DNA from: Rhodococcus_D sp039923155
GTDB lineage: Bacteria; Actinomycetota; Actinomycetes; Mycobacteriales; Mycobacteriaceae
DNA length: 12,589 nt
Assembly (NCBI GenBank): GCA_039923155.1
Contig: JBDTDI010000179.1
Location: forward strand, 1 to 12,589
Direction: 5' to 3'
The position numbers and the translations under genes are program-made. Under the pieces are notes generated by a model. It had not been told where the DNA came from. It saw nothing but the letters and a program-made list of their open reading frames with translations, and searched no databases. Positions 7,156-12,589 of the stretch are shown here, one piece after another (the first letter of the stretch is position 1; each line of letters starts with the position of its first letter).

Positions 7156-7216
7156 GCTGCTGGGTCGCGGGACAGGTGGTGCAGGTTCTGCGCCAGGCGG
7201 GGGTGCCACCCTCACC

Positions 7217-7357
7217 GTGCTCGACGGTGGCGTCGAGACCATGCTCGAGCTGGCCCGCAGCAACCTGCGCAACATCCCCCGGCCCAGCCAGCTCGGCCGA
7301 CGACCCGACCCTCGCCGCCGGGACCCGGCCGCGACGACGCTACGGTGTCCGGTGTGA
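7217..7357 (+). other. Candidate small ORF or coding remnant, 46 codons, overlapping the SRPBCC start by GTGA
   Basis: In the 212-bp gap between the divergent SDR and SRPBCC genes one frame reads as plausible protein: from GTG 7217, VLDGGVETMLELARSNLRNIP followed by RPSQLGRR. Third positions are mostly G/C through 7300 and the composition (L, V, E, N, I, D) is unlike the Arg/Gly/Pro-rich shadow frames nearby; the last 15 codons look less coding-like. The frame is open back to a TAG at 7154. Its TGA (7355-7357) overlaps the GTG of the SRPBCC gene, as in coupled genes. No Shine-Dalgarno site is evident and I do not recognise the peptide. It may be a small protein, a degraded 3' end, or chance. 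Confidence 0.3.
7341..7354 (+). promoter_or_regulatory. -10 box of the SRPBCC gene, predicted leaderless
   Basis: TACGGT (7341-7346) is followed by 7 nt and the GTG at 7354. No Shine-Dalgarno site is visible. The placement favours GTG 7354 over the in-frame GTG at 7345, which overlaps the -10 box. Confidence 0.4.
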
Positions 7358-7842
7358 CTGCGGACGAAGCTGTAGACGCCGGCCCCGAGACCCGCATCGT
7401 CGTTCGGCGCACGGTGCCCGCTCCCGCGGCGGAGGTGTTCGCGCTGCTCAGCGACCCGGCGCGCCACCACGAGATCGACGGCTCGGGCATGGTGCGCGCC
7501 GCGCAGGACAGCACGCCCGTGACCGCTGTCGGCGACGTGTTCACCATGCACATGCACCGTGAGGCGCGGGCTGAGCCGGACTACGCCACCGACAACCACG
7601 TGCTGCGTTTCAAGCCCGACCGGCGCATCGCCTGGGCCACGTGCCTGCCCGGCGCGCAGCCCTCGGGCTTCTACTGGGAGTTCGAGCTGCAGTCGGAGGA
7701 CGAGCTGACCACCGAGGTGGTGCACACCTACGACTGGTCCGCCGTCACCGACCCGGCCGTGCTGGCGCGCACCACGTTCCCGCTGGTCAGCGCCGAGCAG
7801 ATGCAGGCCACGCTGGACCGGTTGGCCGCCGCCCTGAGCTGA
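7354..7842 (+). CDS. SRPBCC (START/polyketide-cyclase-like) family protein
   Basis: A 162-residue small soluble protein with the helix-grip fold of the SRPBCC superfamily, which binds hydrophobic ligands. The usual order is visible: a first strand with VVRRTVPAPAAEVFALLSDPARHHEID (given in two parts in the family as a strand followed by the AxxVFxLL helix), a middle strand GDVFTMHM, the segment DRRIAWATCLPG, and a C-terminal helix AEQMQATLDRLAAAL. Members range from ligand carriers to polyketide cyclases and toxin or stress proteins, so the ligand cannot be told. It is divergent from the SDR gene and convergent with the desaturase, so it is probably a single-gene unit. GTG 7354 is preferred for its leaderless spacing; GTG 7345 would add three residues. 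Confidence 0.8.
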   Translation: MTADEAVDAGPETRIVVRRTVPAPAAEVFALLSDPARHHEIDGSGMVRAAQDSTPVTAVGDVFTMHMHREARAEPDYATDNHVLRFKPDRRIAWATCLPGAQPSGFYWEFELQSEDELTTEVVHTYDWSAVTDPAVLARTTFPLVSAEQMQATLDRLAAALS

Positions 7843-7921
7843 GCCGCGCCCCGGTGTGTCCGGGCATGGTGCTCAGCCCGCTGCCGCCGCCCAGCTCACG
7901 ACCGAGGGGCCGACCAGGCCA

Positions 7922-7941
7922 GCACCAGCCCGTGGTGGTGC
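7922..7941. terminator. Possible hairpin in the convergent gap between SRPBCC and desaturase genes
   Basis: GCACCA (7922-7927) can pair with TGGTGC (7936-7941) across an 8-nt loop. A second small stem, CCCGG/CCGGG with a TGTGT loop, is at 7850-7864. Both lie in the 130-bp gap between two facing stop codons, where terminators are expected; neither has a T tract. Confidence 0.3.
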
Positions 7942-7972
7942 CCGGAGACCCGCGCGCCCCCGCGCACCTGAG

Positions 7973-9064
7973 TCAGGCCCGGTACCGCTGCACCAGCGGG
8001 CAGGTGAACGGGTCGCGCTCGGCCAGGCCCACCCGGTTCAGGTAGCGCACGACGATGCCGTAGGAGCGGACCAGGGAGGTCTGGGTGTACGCCACGCCGT
8101 TCACCCGGCAGTGCTCACGCACCAGCGCCTGCGCGTGACGCAGGTTCGGTCGCGGCATGGACGGAAACAGGTGGTGCTCGATCTGGTAGTTCAGCCCGCC
8201 CATCATGAAGTCGGTGACCCGACCGCCGTCGATGTTGCGGCTCATCAGCACCTGCCGCCGCAGGAAGTCGACCTTCATGCTCGCCGGCACCAGGGGCATG
8301 CCCTTGTGGTTGGGCGCGAACGAACCCCCCAGCAGCACCCCGAACACGGCCAGCTGGACCCCGACGAAGGCCGCCGCCTTGCCTGGGGGCAGCAGCACGA
8401 ACAGGACGGCGACGAAGGCCGACAACCGGAGCGCGATGAACCCCAGCTCGGTGCGCCGGTGGGCGATCGTGCGCTGCTGCAGCAGGGTCTGCACGCTGGC
8501 CACGTGCAGCGAGAGACCCTCCAGGGTGAGCAGCGGGAAGAACGCCCACCCCTGTCGGGCGGTCAACCATGCGGCCACACCGGAACGGCTGCTGGCCTGG
8601 TCGGGCGTGAAGGCCAGCACCCCGGGCGCGATGTCCGGGTCCTTGCCCTCGGTGTTGGGGGCGTTGTGGTGCTTGTTGTGCTTGCCCGCCCACCACCCGT
8701 AGCTCAGGCCCGCGAACAGCCCGGACAGCACCCGCGCGGTCCAGGCGTTCCACTGGGCGGAGGCGAACACCTGCCGGTGGGCGCAGTCGTGGCCGAGGAA
8801 GCCGAACTGCGTGCTGACCACGGCCAGGGCCCCGGCCAGCGCCAGCTGCCACCACGAGTCACCCAGCAGCACCACCGCCACCCAGACCCCGGCGAACGCG
8901 GCCACCGAACCAATGATCATGGTCCAGTAGAAGCCGTAGCGTCGACGCATGAGCCCGGTCTCGCGCACGGTGCGGGCCAGGTCGGTGTAGAGGCTGGTGT
9001 GCCGCTCACGGGCAGCGGGTCGCGCCGAGCTCGGCGACGGCGGGGGCAGCGTGGATGCGGTCAT
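7973..9064 (-). CDS. Membrane fatty-acid (acyl-CoA/acyl-lipid) desaturase, DesA3-like
   Basis: A 363-residue di-iron membrane desaturase that introduces a double bond into fatty acyl chains using O2 and electrons from a redox partner. All three histidine boxes are present: HDCAH (92-96), HNKHH (129-133) and QIEHH (294-298). Hydrophobic pairs lie at about 47-68, 72-90, 205-225 and 229-248. NHKGMP (252-257) and RQVLMSRNI (270-278) resemble mycobacterial DesA3-type enzymes. The Gln in the third box is also seen in front-end desaturases, but there is no fused cytochrome b5 domain. The position of desaturation cannot be told. The ferredoxin or oxidoreductase partner often found beside DesA3-like genes is absent here. 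The ATG at 9064 is preceded by GAAGG with 6-nt spacing, so unlike several neighbours it has a normal leader. Confidence 0.93.
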   Translation of the reverse strand: MTASTLPPPSPSSARPAARERHTSLYTDLARTVRETGLMRRRYGFYWTMIIGSVAAFAGVWVAVVLLGDSWWQLALAGALAVVSTQFGFLGHDCAHRQVFASAQWNAWTARVLSGLFAGLSYGWWAGKHNKHHNAPNTEGKDPDIAPGVLAFTPDQASSRSGVAAWLTARQGWAFFPLLTLEGLSLHVASVQTLLQQRTIAHRRTELGFIALRLSAFVAVLFVLLPPGKAAAFVGVQLAVFGVLLGGSFAPNHKGMPLVPASMKVDFLRRQVLMSRNIDGGRVTDFMMGGLNYQIEHHLFPSMPRPNLRHAQALVREHCRVNGVAYTQTSLVRSYGIVVRYLNRVGLAERDPFTCPLVQRYRA

Positions 9065-9112
9065 GAGGCCTTCGGTCGCTGGGGTTTCGAGCCGCGCGGC
9101 GGGGTCACCGAA

Positions 9113-9123
9113 CGTGGTCCACG
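9113..9123. promoter_or_regulatory. Short palindrome in the desaturase leader region
   Basis: CGTGG-T-CCACG, perfect 5-bp arms around one base, about 50 bp upstream of the desaturase ATG. It could be an operator; on size alone it could also be chance. Confidence 0.25.
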
Positions 9124-9159
9124 AACACCCCGGGGGCTGGGGGAAGACCGTTGGGTGTC

Positions 9160-9165
9160 ACCGTA
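9160..9165 (-). promoter_or_regulatory. Possible -10 box for the desaturase gene
   Basis: TACGGT on the minus strand, the same hexamer as at two other predicted promoters in this window. It would give an untranslated leader of roughly 90 nt that includes the palindrome at 9113-9123. No good -35 box is visible. Confidence 0.3.
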
Positions 9166-9209
9166 CGCGGGGTGACCAGTGCTGCAGCGCGTCGCTGCGC
9201 GGGACCGCC

Positions 9210-9977
9210 TCACCCGAGCACCGCGAGCGCCGCGACGACGGTGACGACCCCGTTGTTGAGCCCGTGCAGCGCGAGCGACGCCCACAACGTCCGGTGTGCC
9301 CGCACCAGGGTGGCGGCTCCGAGCCCGACGAGGATCTGCAGCAGGATGATCGGTGGGGCCAGGTGCACCAGGCCGAAGGCGAGGGCCGACCCGATCACGG
9401 CCAGCAGCAGCCCGGCCCGTTGCTCGATCCACCCGAGGAGGATTCGCCGGAAGAGCACCTCCTCCAGCGCGGGGGCCAGGATCGTGACGCACACCGCCGT
9501 GAGCGCCAGGGCTCCGACGCCCAGCTCGAGCGCGTCGGCCGAGCGCGAGACGTCCGTTTCCGAGGCGGAGGGTGTGATGCCGGCCAGCGTCCCGACAACC
9601 ACCGTGCCGACGAGGGCACCGATCCAGAGCAACGGCACCTCCCACAGCAGGTGCCAGGACGAACGGCGCCCGCGCACGAACCCGAGGTCACGACGGGACC
9701 AGCCGCGACGGACGAGGGCCAGCCAGACGCCCGCAACGGCCACCGCAGTACCCAGGGGAACGCCGACGCTGGTCACCCAGTCCTGGTTCAGGGTCACCCC
9801 GGCCACCACGACCAGAACCCCGGCGAGGACCGGCGCCACCAGGACGGCCAGGATCGTGAGCAGCACGTCGGTCCCCGTGACCCGTCGCGCGAACGTCAGC
9901 TCCGCGCGTCGTTGACCGGTACGGATCTGGTCCTGCTCGTGCGCAACAGCTCCCGGCGGGTGCGCGGGTGGGTCCAC
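9210..9977 (-). CDS. CPBP-family intramembrane glutamic endopeptidase (CAAX protease/Abi-like)
   Basis: A 255-residue multi-pass membrane protein of the CPBP (Rce1/Abi, PF02517) family. The hallmark motifs are in order: EEVLFR (E172, E173, R177), FGLVH (F201, H205) and HGLNN (H238, N241 or N242), which form the active site of intramembrane glutamate proteases. Hydrophobic helices lie at about 38-62, 72-90, 113-134, 150-171, 188-206, 207-224 and 236-254. Bacterial members have varied roles, including bacteriocin self-immunity and protein maturation; nothing here fixes the substrate. Longer in-frame starts exist up to 10148, but the GTG at 9977 is chosen because a -10 box lies 7 nt upstream and the residues before it are Arg-rich and non-hydrophobic. 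The stop is 145 nt before the desaturase start on the same strand. Confidence 0.87.
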   Translation of the reverse strand: MDPPAHPPGAVAHEQDQIRTGQRRAELTFARRVTGTDVLLTILAVLVAPVLAGVLVVVAGVTLNQDWVTSVGVPLGTAVAVAGVWLALVRRGWSRRDLGFVRGRRSSWHLLWEVPLLWIGALVGTVVVGTLAGITPSASETDVSRSADALELGVGALALTAVCVTILAPALEEVLFRRILLGWIEQRAGLLLAVIGSALAFGLVHLAPPIILLQILVGLGAATLVRAHRTLWASLALHGLNNGVVTVVAALAVLG

Positions 9978-9990
9978 AACGACAAGGTTA
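9977..9990 (-). promoter_or_regulatory. -10 box of the CPBP gene, predicted leaderless
   Basis: TAACCT (9990 to 9985, minus strand), 7 nt, then GTG at 9977. No Shine-Dalgarno site precedes the GTG. It lies in a 188-bp divergent intergenic region shared with the PGPGW gene. Confidence 0.45.
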
Positions 9991-10128
9991 GCCCGAGATG
10001 GGCGATGGACCTGATTTGTGAGGATCCGACCCTGGCATCGTCGTCCACGCCGCGCCGTCTTCAGGCGGCCGGTGAGGCCGGACCGTAAACTGCGGAGGAA
10101 CAACCGCTCCCCGCCCCCTCCGAACGGA

Positions 10129-10134
10129 TAGCGT
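10129..10134 (+). promoter_or_regulatory. Possible -10 box of the PGPGW gene
   Basis: TAGCGT about 32 nt upstream of the GTG at 10166, giving a leader of about 25 nt that holds GAGG (10157-10160) as the ribosome site. TAAACT at 10086-10091 is an alternative -10. Confidence 0.35.
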
Positions 10135-10165
10135 CTGTGCGCCCCCACGCCACCCCGAGGTCACC

Positions 10166-10537
10166 GTGAAGCGTGCGGTGGTTGCCGTCCTCGGGTCGTT
10201 GATCACCCTGGCCGGCATCGCCCTGCTGGTGCTGCCGGGGCCGGGGTTCGTCCTCGTCGCCGCAGGACTGGCCATCCTCTCCACGCAGTTCGACTGGGCC
10301 AAGAAGCCGCTGGACTACGCCAAGGACAAGGCCAACCAGGGCGTTGACGAGGTGCGCCGGTCGAAGTGGCGGGCGGCGTTCGCCGCATCGTGCGGCGTCG
10401 TCCTGGCGGGGGTGGGGGTCGCCGGGGTCGCCGGGGTCGACGTGCCGTTCGTCAACCTGCTCTCGGCCGTGCTGCTCATCGGCAGCGGTCTGTTCCTCAT
10501 CGGCAGCACGGTCTGGGCCCGCACGAAGAGCGCCTGA
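10166..10537 (+). CDS. PGPGW-family (TIGR02611-like) transmembrane protein
   Basis: A 123-residue integral membrane protein of unknown function in the PGPGW family (PF09656). The N-terminal hydrophobic hairpin contains the family motif LPGPG (23-27), followed by GLAILSTQFDWAKKPL, in which the Trp after the second helix is characteristic. An amphipathic charged stretch (49-68) joins it to two further hydrophobic segments (about 70-92 and 97-117), so three or four membrane passes are likely. A short Val-Ala-Gly repeat (VAGVAG) is encoded by a 9-bp direct repeat near 10418. The GTG at 10166 is supported by GAGG five bases upstream. It is divergent from the CPBP gene and separated from the M23 gene by a strong hairpin, so it is probably transcribed alone. 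Confidence 0.85.
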   Translation: MKRAVVAVLGSLITLAGIALLVLPGPGFVLVAAGLAILSTQFDWAKKPLDYAKDKANQGVDEVRRSKWRAAFAASCGVVLAGVGVAGVAGVDVPFVNLLSAVLLIGSGLFLIGSTVWARTKSA

Positions 10538-10547
10538 GGGTGCTCGG

Positions 10548-10562
10548 CCCCGGTCACCGGGG
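10548..10562 (+). terminator. GC-rich hairpin after the PGPGW gene
   Basis: CCCCGG, loop TCA, CCGGGG: a perfect 6-bp all-GC stem 11 nt after the stop. There is no T tract, which is common for actinobacterial terminators. It sits just before the -10 box of the next gene. Confidence 0.45.
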
Positions 10563-10576
10563 GCTGCGTGTGCGGC

Positions 10577-10589
10577 TATCGTGGGCAGG
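10577..10589 (+). promoter_or_regulatory. -10 box of the M23 peptidase gene, predicted leaderless
   Basis: TATCGT (10577-10582), 6 nt, then GTG at 10589. There is no Shine-Dalgarno site. The start at 10589 also yields a well-formed signal peptide, which supports it independently. Confidence 0.45.
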
Positions 10590-12019
10590 TGAACCGGATC
10601 GCGACACCGTGGCGCGGCGTCGCGGTGTCGATCATCGTCACGTCCGCGCTGCTCGTCTCCGGCCCTGCGTCGGCGCAGACGAGCACGCCGAATCCGGCAC
10701 CGACCGCCGCCACGCCGCCGGCCCGATCGACTCCCGTCGCGCCGCCGCCGTCCGGCCCGGACACGTCTTCGCCGCCGGTGGACCCCACCCCCACCTCCGG
10801 ACCGCCCGGCTCCTCGAGCACGCCAGCGCCGGCGCCGACGGGCTCCACGACACCTGCCGCCCCGTCGACCTCAGGATCCCTGACCGCGCCCACCACGCCC
10901 ATCACCACGCCCACCACCACGCCCACCGCCACGCCCACCGCCACGCCCACCGAGGTCCCGGCCCCGCAGCTGCCGATGGACCCCAAGGCGGTGCTCACCC
11001 AGGCCCAGGTGGTGGCCGCGCTTGCTCGGCTCACCGCGCTCGACGCGACCAGCGCCGCGCTGGCCACCAAGGTCACCAGGGCCAAGGCCGACCTCGACGG
11101 CCGTCGCGCCGCGGTGGCCAAGGCGCACGTCGTCGCCGACACCCGAACTGCGCAGGCGCTGCGGGCCCGGACCGCGGCCGACGGGGAGCGGGCGGGCGTC
11201 GACAGCCTGGTCTTCGCCTCCTACCGCGGGGCCCGCACCTCCCGGCTCTCCGCCGTGCTGGTCAGCAGGAGTCCACAGGAGCTGCTGGACCGGATGACCG
11301 TGCTGGACCTGCTCGGCAGGGACACCGCGCAGACCCTCGCGGCCGCAACCGTGGCCAGTGGTGTCGCCGACGCCGCCGAGGTCCGGGCCGCTGCGGCGGT
11401 CGAGGAGGCGGAGGGATTGGCCCGCAAGGCCGCGCAGACCCAGACGAGCGTGGTGGCCGAGCGCAACCGGCTGCAGGAGCAGACGGCGGAGGCGTCCGCG
11501 CTGTTGGCCCGGCTGCTGGGTCAGGACGCCACGATCACCGGCGCCGACCCCACGGTGACGGTGCGCCTGGCCGCGCTCGCCCGCGTCGAGGCCGCTCGGG
11601 CCGCCCGGTCGGCCGGTGGGGCCCTGGACTTCGTGGTCGTGCCGACCGAGGGCCGCATCACCTCACCGTTCGGCACCCGGGAGGGTGGTGAGTTCCATCA
11701 GGGGCTGGACGTCGCCAACGCGAGAAACACCCCGATCGTCGCCGCGGCGGACGGGGTGGTGATCAGCGCCGGACCGGCCCAGGGCTTCGGGCTGTGGGTT
11801 CGGGTGCGCCACGCCGACGCCACGATCACCATCTACGGCCACATCGACAGCTTCGTGGTGCGGGTCGGTCAGCAGGTCAGCGCGGGCGAGCTGATCGCGC
11901 TGATGGGCAACCGGGGGGAGTCGACGGGCACCCACCTGCACTTTGCGGTGGTCGCGCCCGGCGGTGGGTACATCGACCCCCAGCTGTGGTTGGCCGGCCA
12001 CGGGGTGGCCCTGACCTGA
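10589..12019 (+). CDS. Secreted coiled-coil M23 (LytM) metallopeptidase, cell-wall hydrolase
   Basis: A 476-residue exported peptidoglycan endopeptidase. Residues 1-29 form a signal peptide (basic MNRIATPWRG, hydrophobic core VAVSIIVTSALLV, likely cleavage after ASA). Residues 30-128 are a Pro/Thr/Ser-rich disordered linker with tandem repeats near its end. Residues about 130-345 are Ala/Arg/Glu-rich helices, probably a coiled coil. The C-terminal M23 domain (from about 350) contains ITSPFGTR, H370 and D374 (HQGLD) and H449-x-H451 (HLH), the full zinc-binding and catalytic set, so it should be active. This coiled-coil plus LytM layout resembles EnvC-type division hydrolases regulated by FtsEX; that role is inference. 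The Pro/Thr linker may span the cell wall and could be glycosylated. The stop lies 21 nt from the convergent MFS gene. Confidence 0.92.
   Translation: MNRIATPWRGVAVSIIVTSALLVSGPASAQTSTPNPAPTAATPPARSTPVAPPPSGPDTSSPPVDPTPTSGPPGSSSTPAPAPTGSTTPAAPSTSGSLTAPTTPITTPTTTPTATPTATPTEVPAPQLPMDPKAVLTQAQVVAALARLTALDATSAALATKVTRAKADLDGRRAAVAKAHVVADTRTAQALRARTAADGERAGVDSLVFASYRGARTSRLSAVLVSRSPQELLDRMTVLDLLGRDTAQTLAAATVASGVADAAEVRAAAAVEEAEGLARKAAQTQTSVVAERNRLQEQTAEASALLARLLGQDATITGADPTVTVRLAALARVEAARAARSAGGALDFVVVPTEGRITSPFGTREGGEFHQGLDVANARNTPIVAAADGVVISAGPAQGFGLWVRVRHADATITIYGHIDSFVVRVGQQVSAGELIALMGNRGESTGTHLHFAVVAPGGGYIDPQLWLAGHGVALT
10891..10950 (+). repeat. 12-bp tandem repeats encoding the Thr-Pro linker
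   Basis: Five consecutive 12-bp units of the form CACCACGCCCAC, with T or G substitutions (CACCACGCCCAT, CGCCACGCCCAC), encode a TTPI/TTPT/ATPT series within the M23 protein. Each unit keeps the frame, so length change by slippage would be tolerated. Confidence 0.85.
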
Positions 12020-12040
12020 GCCGGCCGGTGCTGACGAGTC

Positions 12041-12589
12041 TCAGCGGGACAGACCCGAGACCGTGGCCCACTCGCCGGCCCGCGACACCGCGTCGTCCTC
12101 GCGCTGCTCCTGCACGGTGAGGGCCCGCAACCCGCGCGGCAGCCCCAGCAGAGCGAGCCCCAGGGCCACGACGCTGATGACGGCGCCGAGGGCGAAGCCG
12201 AGGGTGAACACCGACTCCCGGGGCACGCCGTTGGCCCCGGTGTTGCTCGCCAGCAGGGTGACGAACACGGCGCTGGCCACGGCGCTGCCGGCGGAGCGGG
12301 CGATGGAGTTGACGCTGTTGGCCACCCCGGTCTCCTCCGGGGTGACCTCCGCGACGAGCAGGGCGGGGAACGCCGCGTAGGCCACCGTCACCCCGACGTT
12401 GACGACCACGGCGCCGACGATCACCTGCGCGGTGTGCGCGTGCAGCACCGCGAGGGAGAGGTAGCCGACGGCGGTGAGGGCCGCGGCGAGAGCGAGGGTC
12501 AGGCGCCCGCCCACGGCTCGGACCGCGCGCCCGGCCAGTGGTGCGACGGCCACCCCGACCAGGGCGCCGGGCAGCAGGTACACCACGCT
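12041..12589 (-). CDS. MFS transporter, C-terminal part (runs off right edge)
   Basis: The last 182 residues of a major facilitator superfamily transporter; the frame is open to the right edge, so the start is outside the window. About five membrane helices are visible: YLLPGALVGVAVAPLAG, LTLALAAALTAVGYLSLAVL, VIVGAVVVNVGVTVAYAAF, AVASAVFVTLLAS and ALGAVISVVALGLALLGL. The segment EVTPEETGVANSVNSIARSAGSAVASA is the conserved stretch seen near the end of DHA-type drug:H+ antiporters (given here as two joined parts, PEETGVANSVNSIARS and GSAVASA). A hydrophilic tail follows. A drug or small-molecule exporter is likely; the substrate cannot be told. No regulator is visible in the window, but one could lie beyond the edge. 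Confidence 0.88.
   Translation of the reverse strand, partial: SVVYLLPGALVGVAVAPLAGRAVRAVGGRLTLALAAALTAVGYLSLAVLHAHTAQVIVGAVVVNVGVTVAYAAFPALLVAEVTPEETGVANSVNSIARSAGSAVASAVFVTLLASNTGANGVPRESVFTLGFALGAVISVVALGLALLGLPRGLRALTVQEQREDDAVSRAGEWATVSGLSR

Noticed and set aside
7856..9175. Plus-strand open frame (439 codons) opposite the desaturase
   Set aside because: The minus strand holds all three histidine boxes of a desaturase; the + frame is His/Gln/Gly/Arg-rich shadow sequence.
9210..9977. CPBP protein as an abortive-infection (Abi) phage-defence gene
   Set aside because: The family name alone does not show defence, and no other defence or phage genes are nearby.
9978..10148. Longer N-terminus for the CPBP protease starting at 10148
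   Set aside because: The added 57 residues are Arg/Gly-rich, unlike the family, and the promoter-like -10 box lies inside this stretch.
10891..10950. Tandem repeats considered as a CRISPR array
   Set aside because: 12-bp units with no spacers, in frame with a Thr-Pro coding region of the M23 gene.
12030..12045. GCTGA...TCAGC stem between the convergent M23 and MFS genes as a terminator
   Set aside because: Five base pairs, partly inside the MFS stop region and without a T tract; not better than chance.

Overview
The window is high-GC DNA with strong G/C bias at third codon positions, gene starts that often lack a Shine-Dalgarno site but sit 6-8 nt behind a TANNNT -10 box, and a gene set (StiP/TRSP Ter-type genes, DUF475 TerC-like protein, DesA3-like desaturase, PGPGW protein, Ala/Pro/Thr-rich M23 peptidase) that points to a chromosome of an actinobacterium. 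I cannot name the genus. There are no RNA genes, CRISPR arrays, insertion sequences or phage genes, and no gene-free stretch longer than about 212 bases.

Left part (2-6313, all + strand). A 5'-truncated PRTase-TRSP-StiP-PELOTA fusion overlaps a HAD hydrolase by ATGA. Both belong to the biosynthetic module that accompanies tellurium-resistance-type (Ter) stress systems. Behind them is a small two-gene cassette, an XRE regulator overlapping (ATGA) a four-helix membrane protein, with its own promoter buried in two palindromes. Then come an unrecognised alpha-helical coiled-coil protein and a DUF475 (TerC-like) integral membrane protein. I read this as the downstream half of a Ter-type stress locus. 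TerD-like, ATP-grasp and CitE-like genes, usual in such loci, are not in the window and may lie to the left.

Middle part (6329-9977). A classical SDR with an unusual in-frame 24-bp tandem repeat (minus) faces DUF475 and diverges from a SRPBCC-fold protein (+). That gene converges on a membrane fatty-acid desaturase (minus), which is preceded by a CPBP-family intramembrane protease (minus).

Right part (10166-12589). A PGPGW-family membrane protein (+) diverges from the protease gene. A secreted coiled-coil M23 endopeptidase (+) follows, and the C-terminal part of an MFS transporter (minus) runs off the right edge.

The most unusual points are the four-domain Ter fusion, the XRE/membrane-protein pair with tandem operator-like palindromes inside a Ter locus, the unnamed coiled-coil neighbour of DUF475, the series of predicted leaderless promoters, and a short coding-like ORF that ends in a GTGA overlap with the SRPBCC gene.
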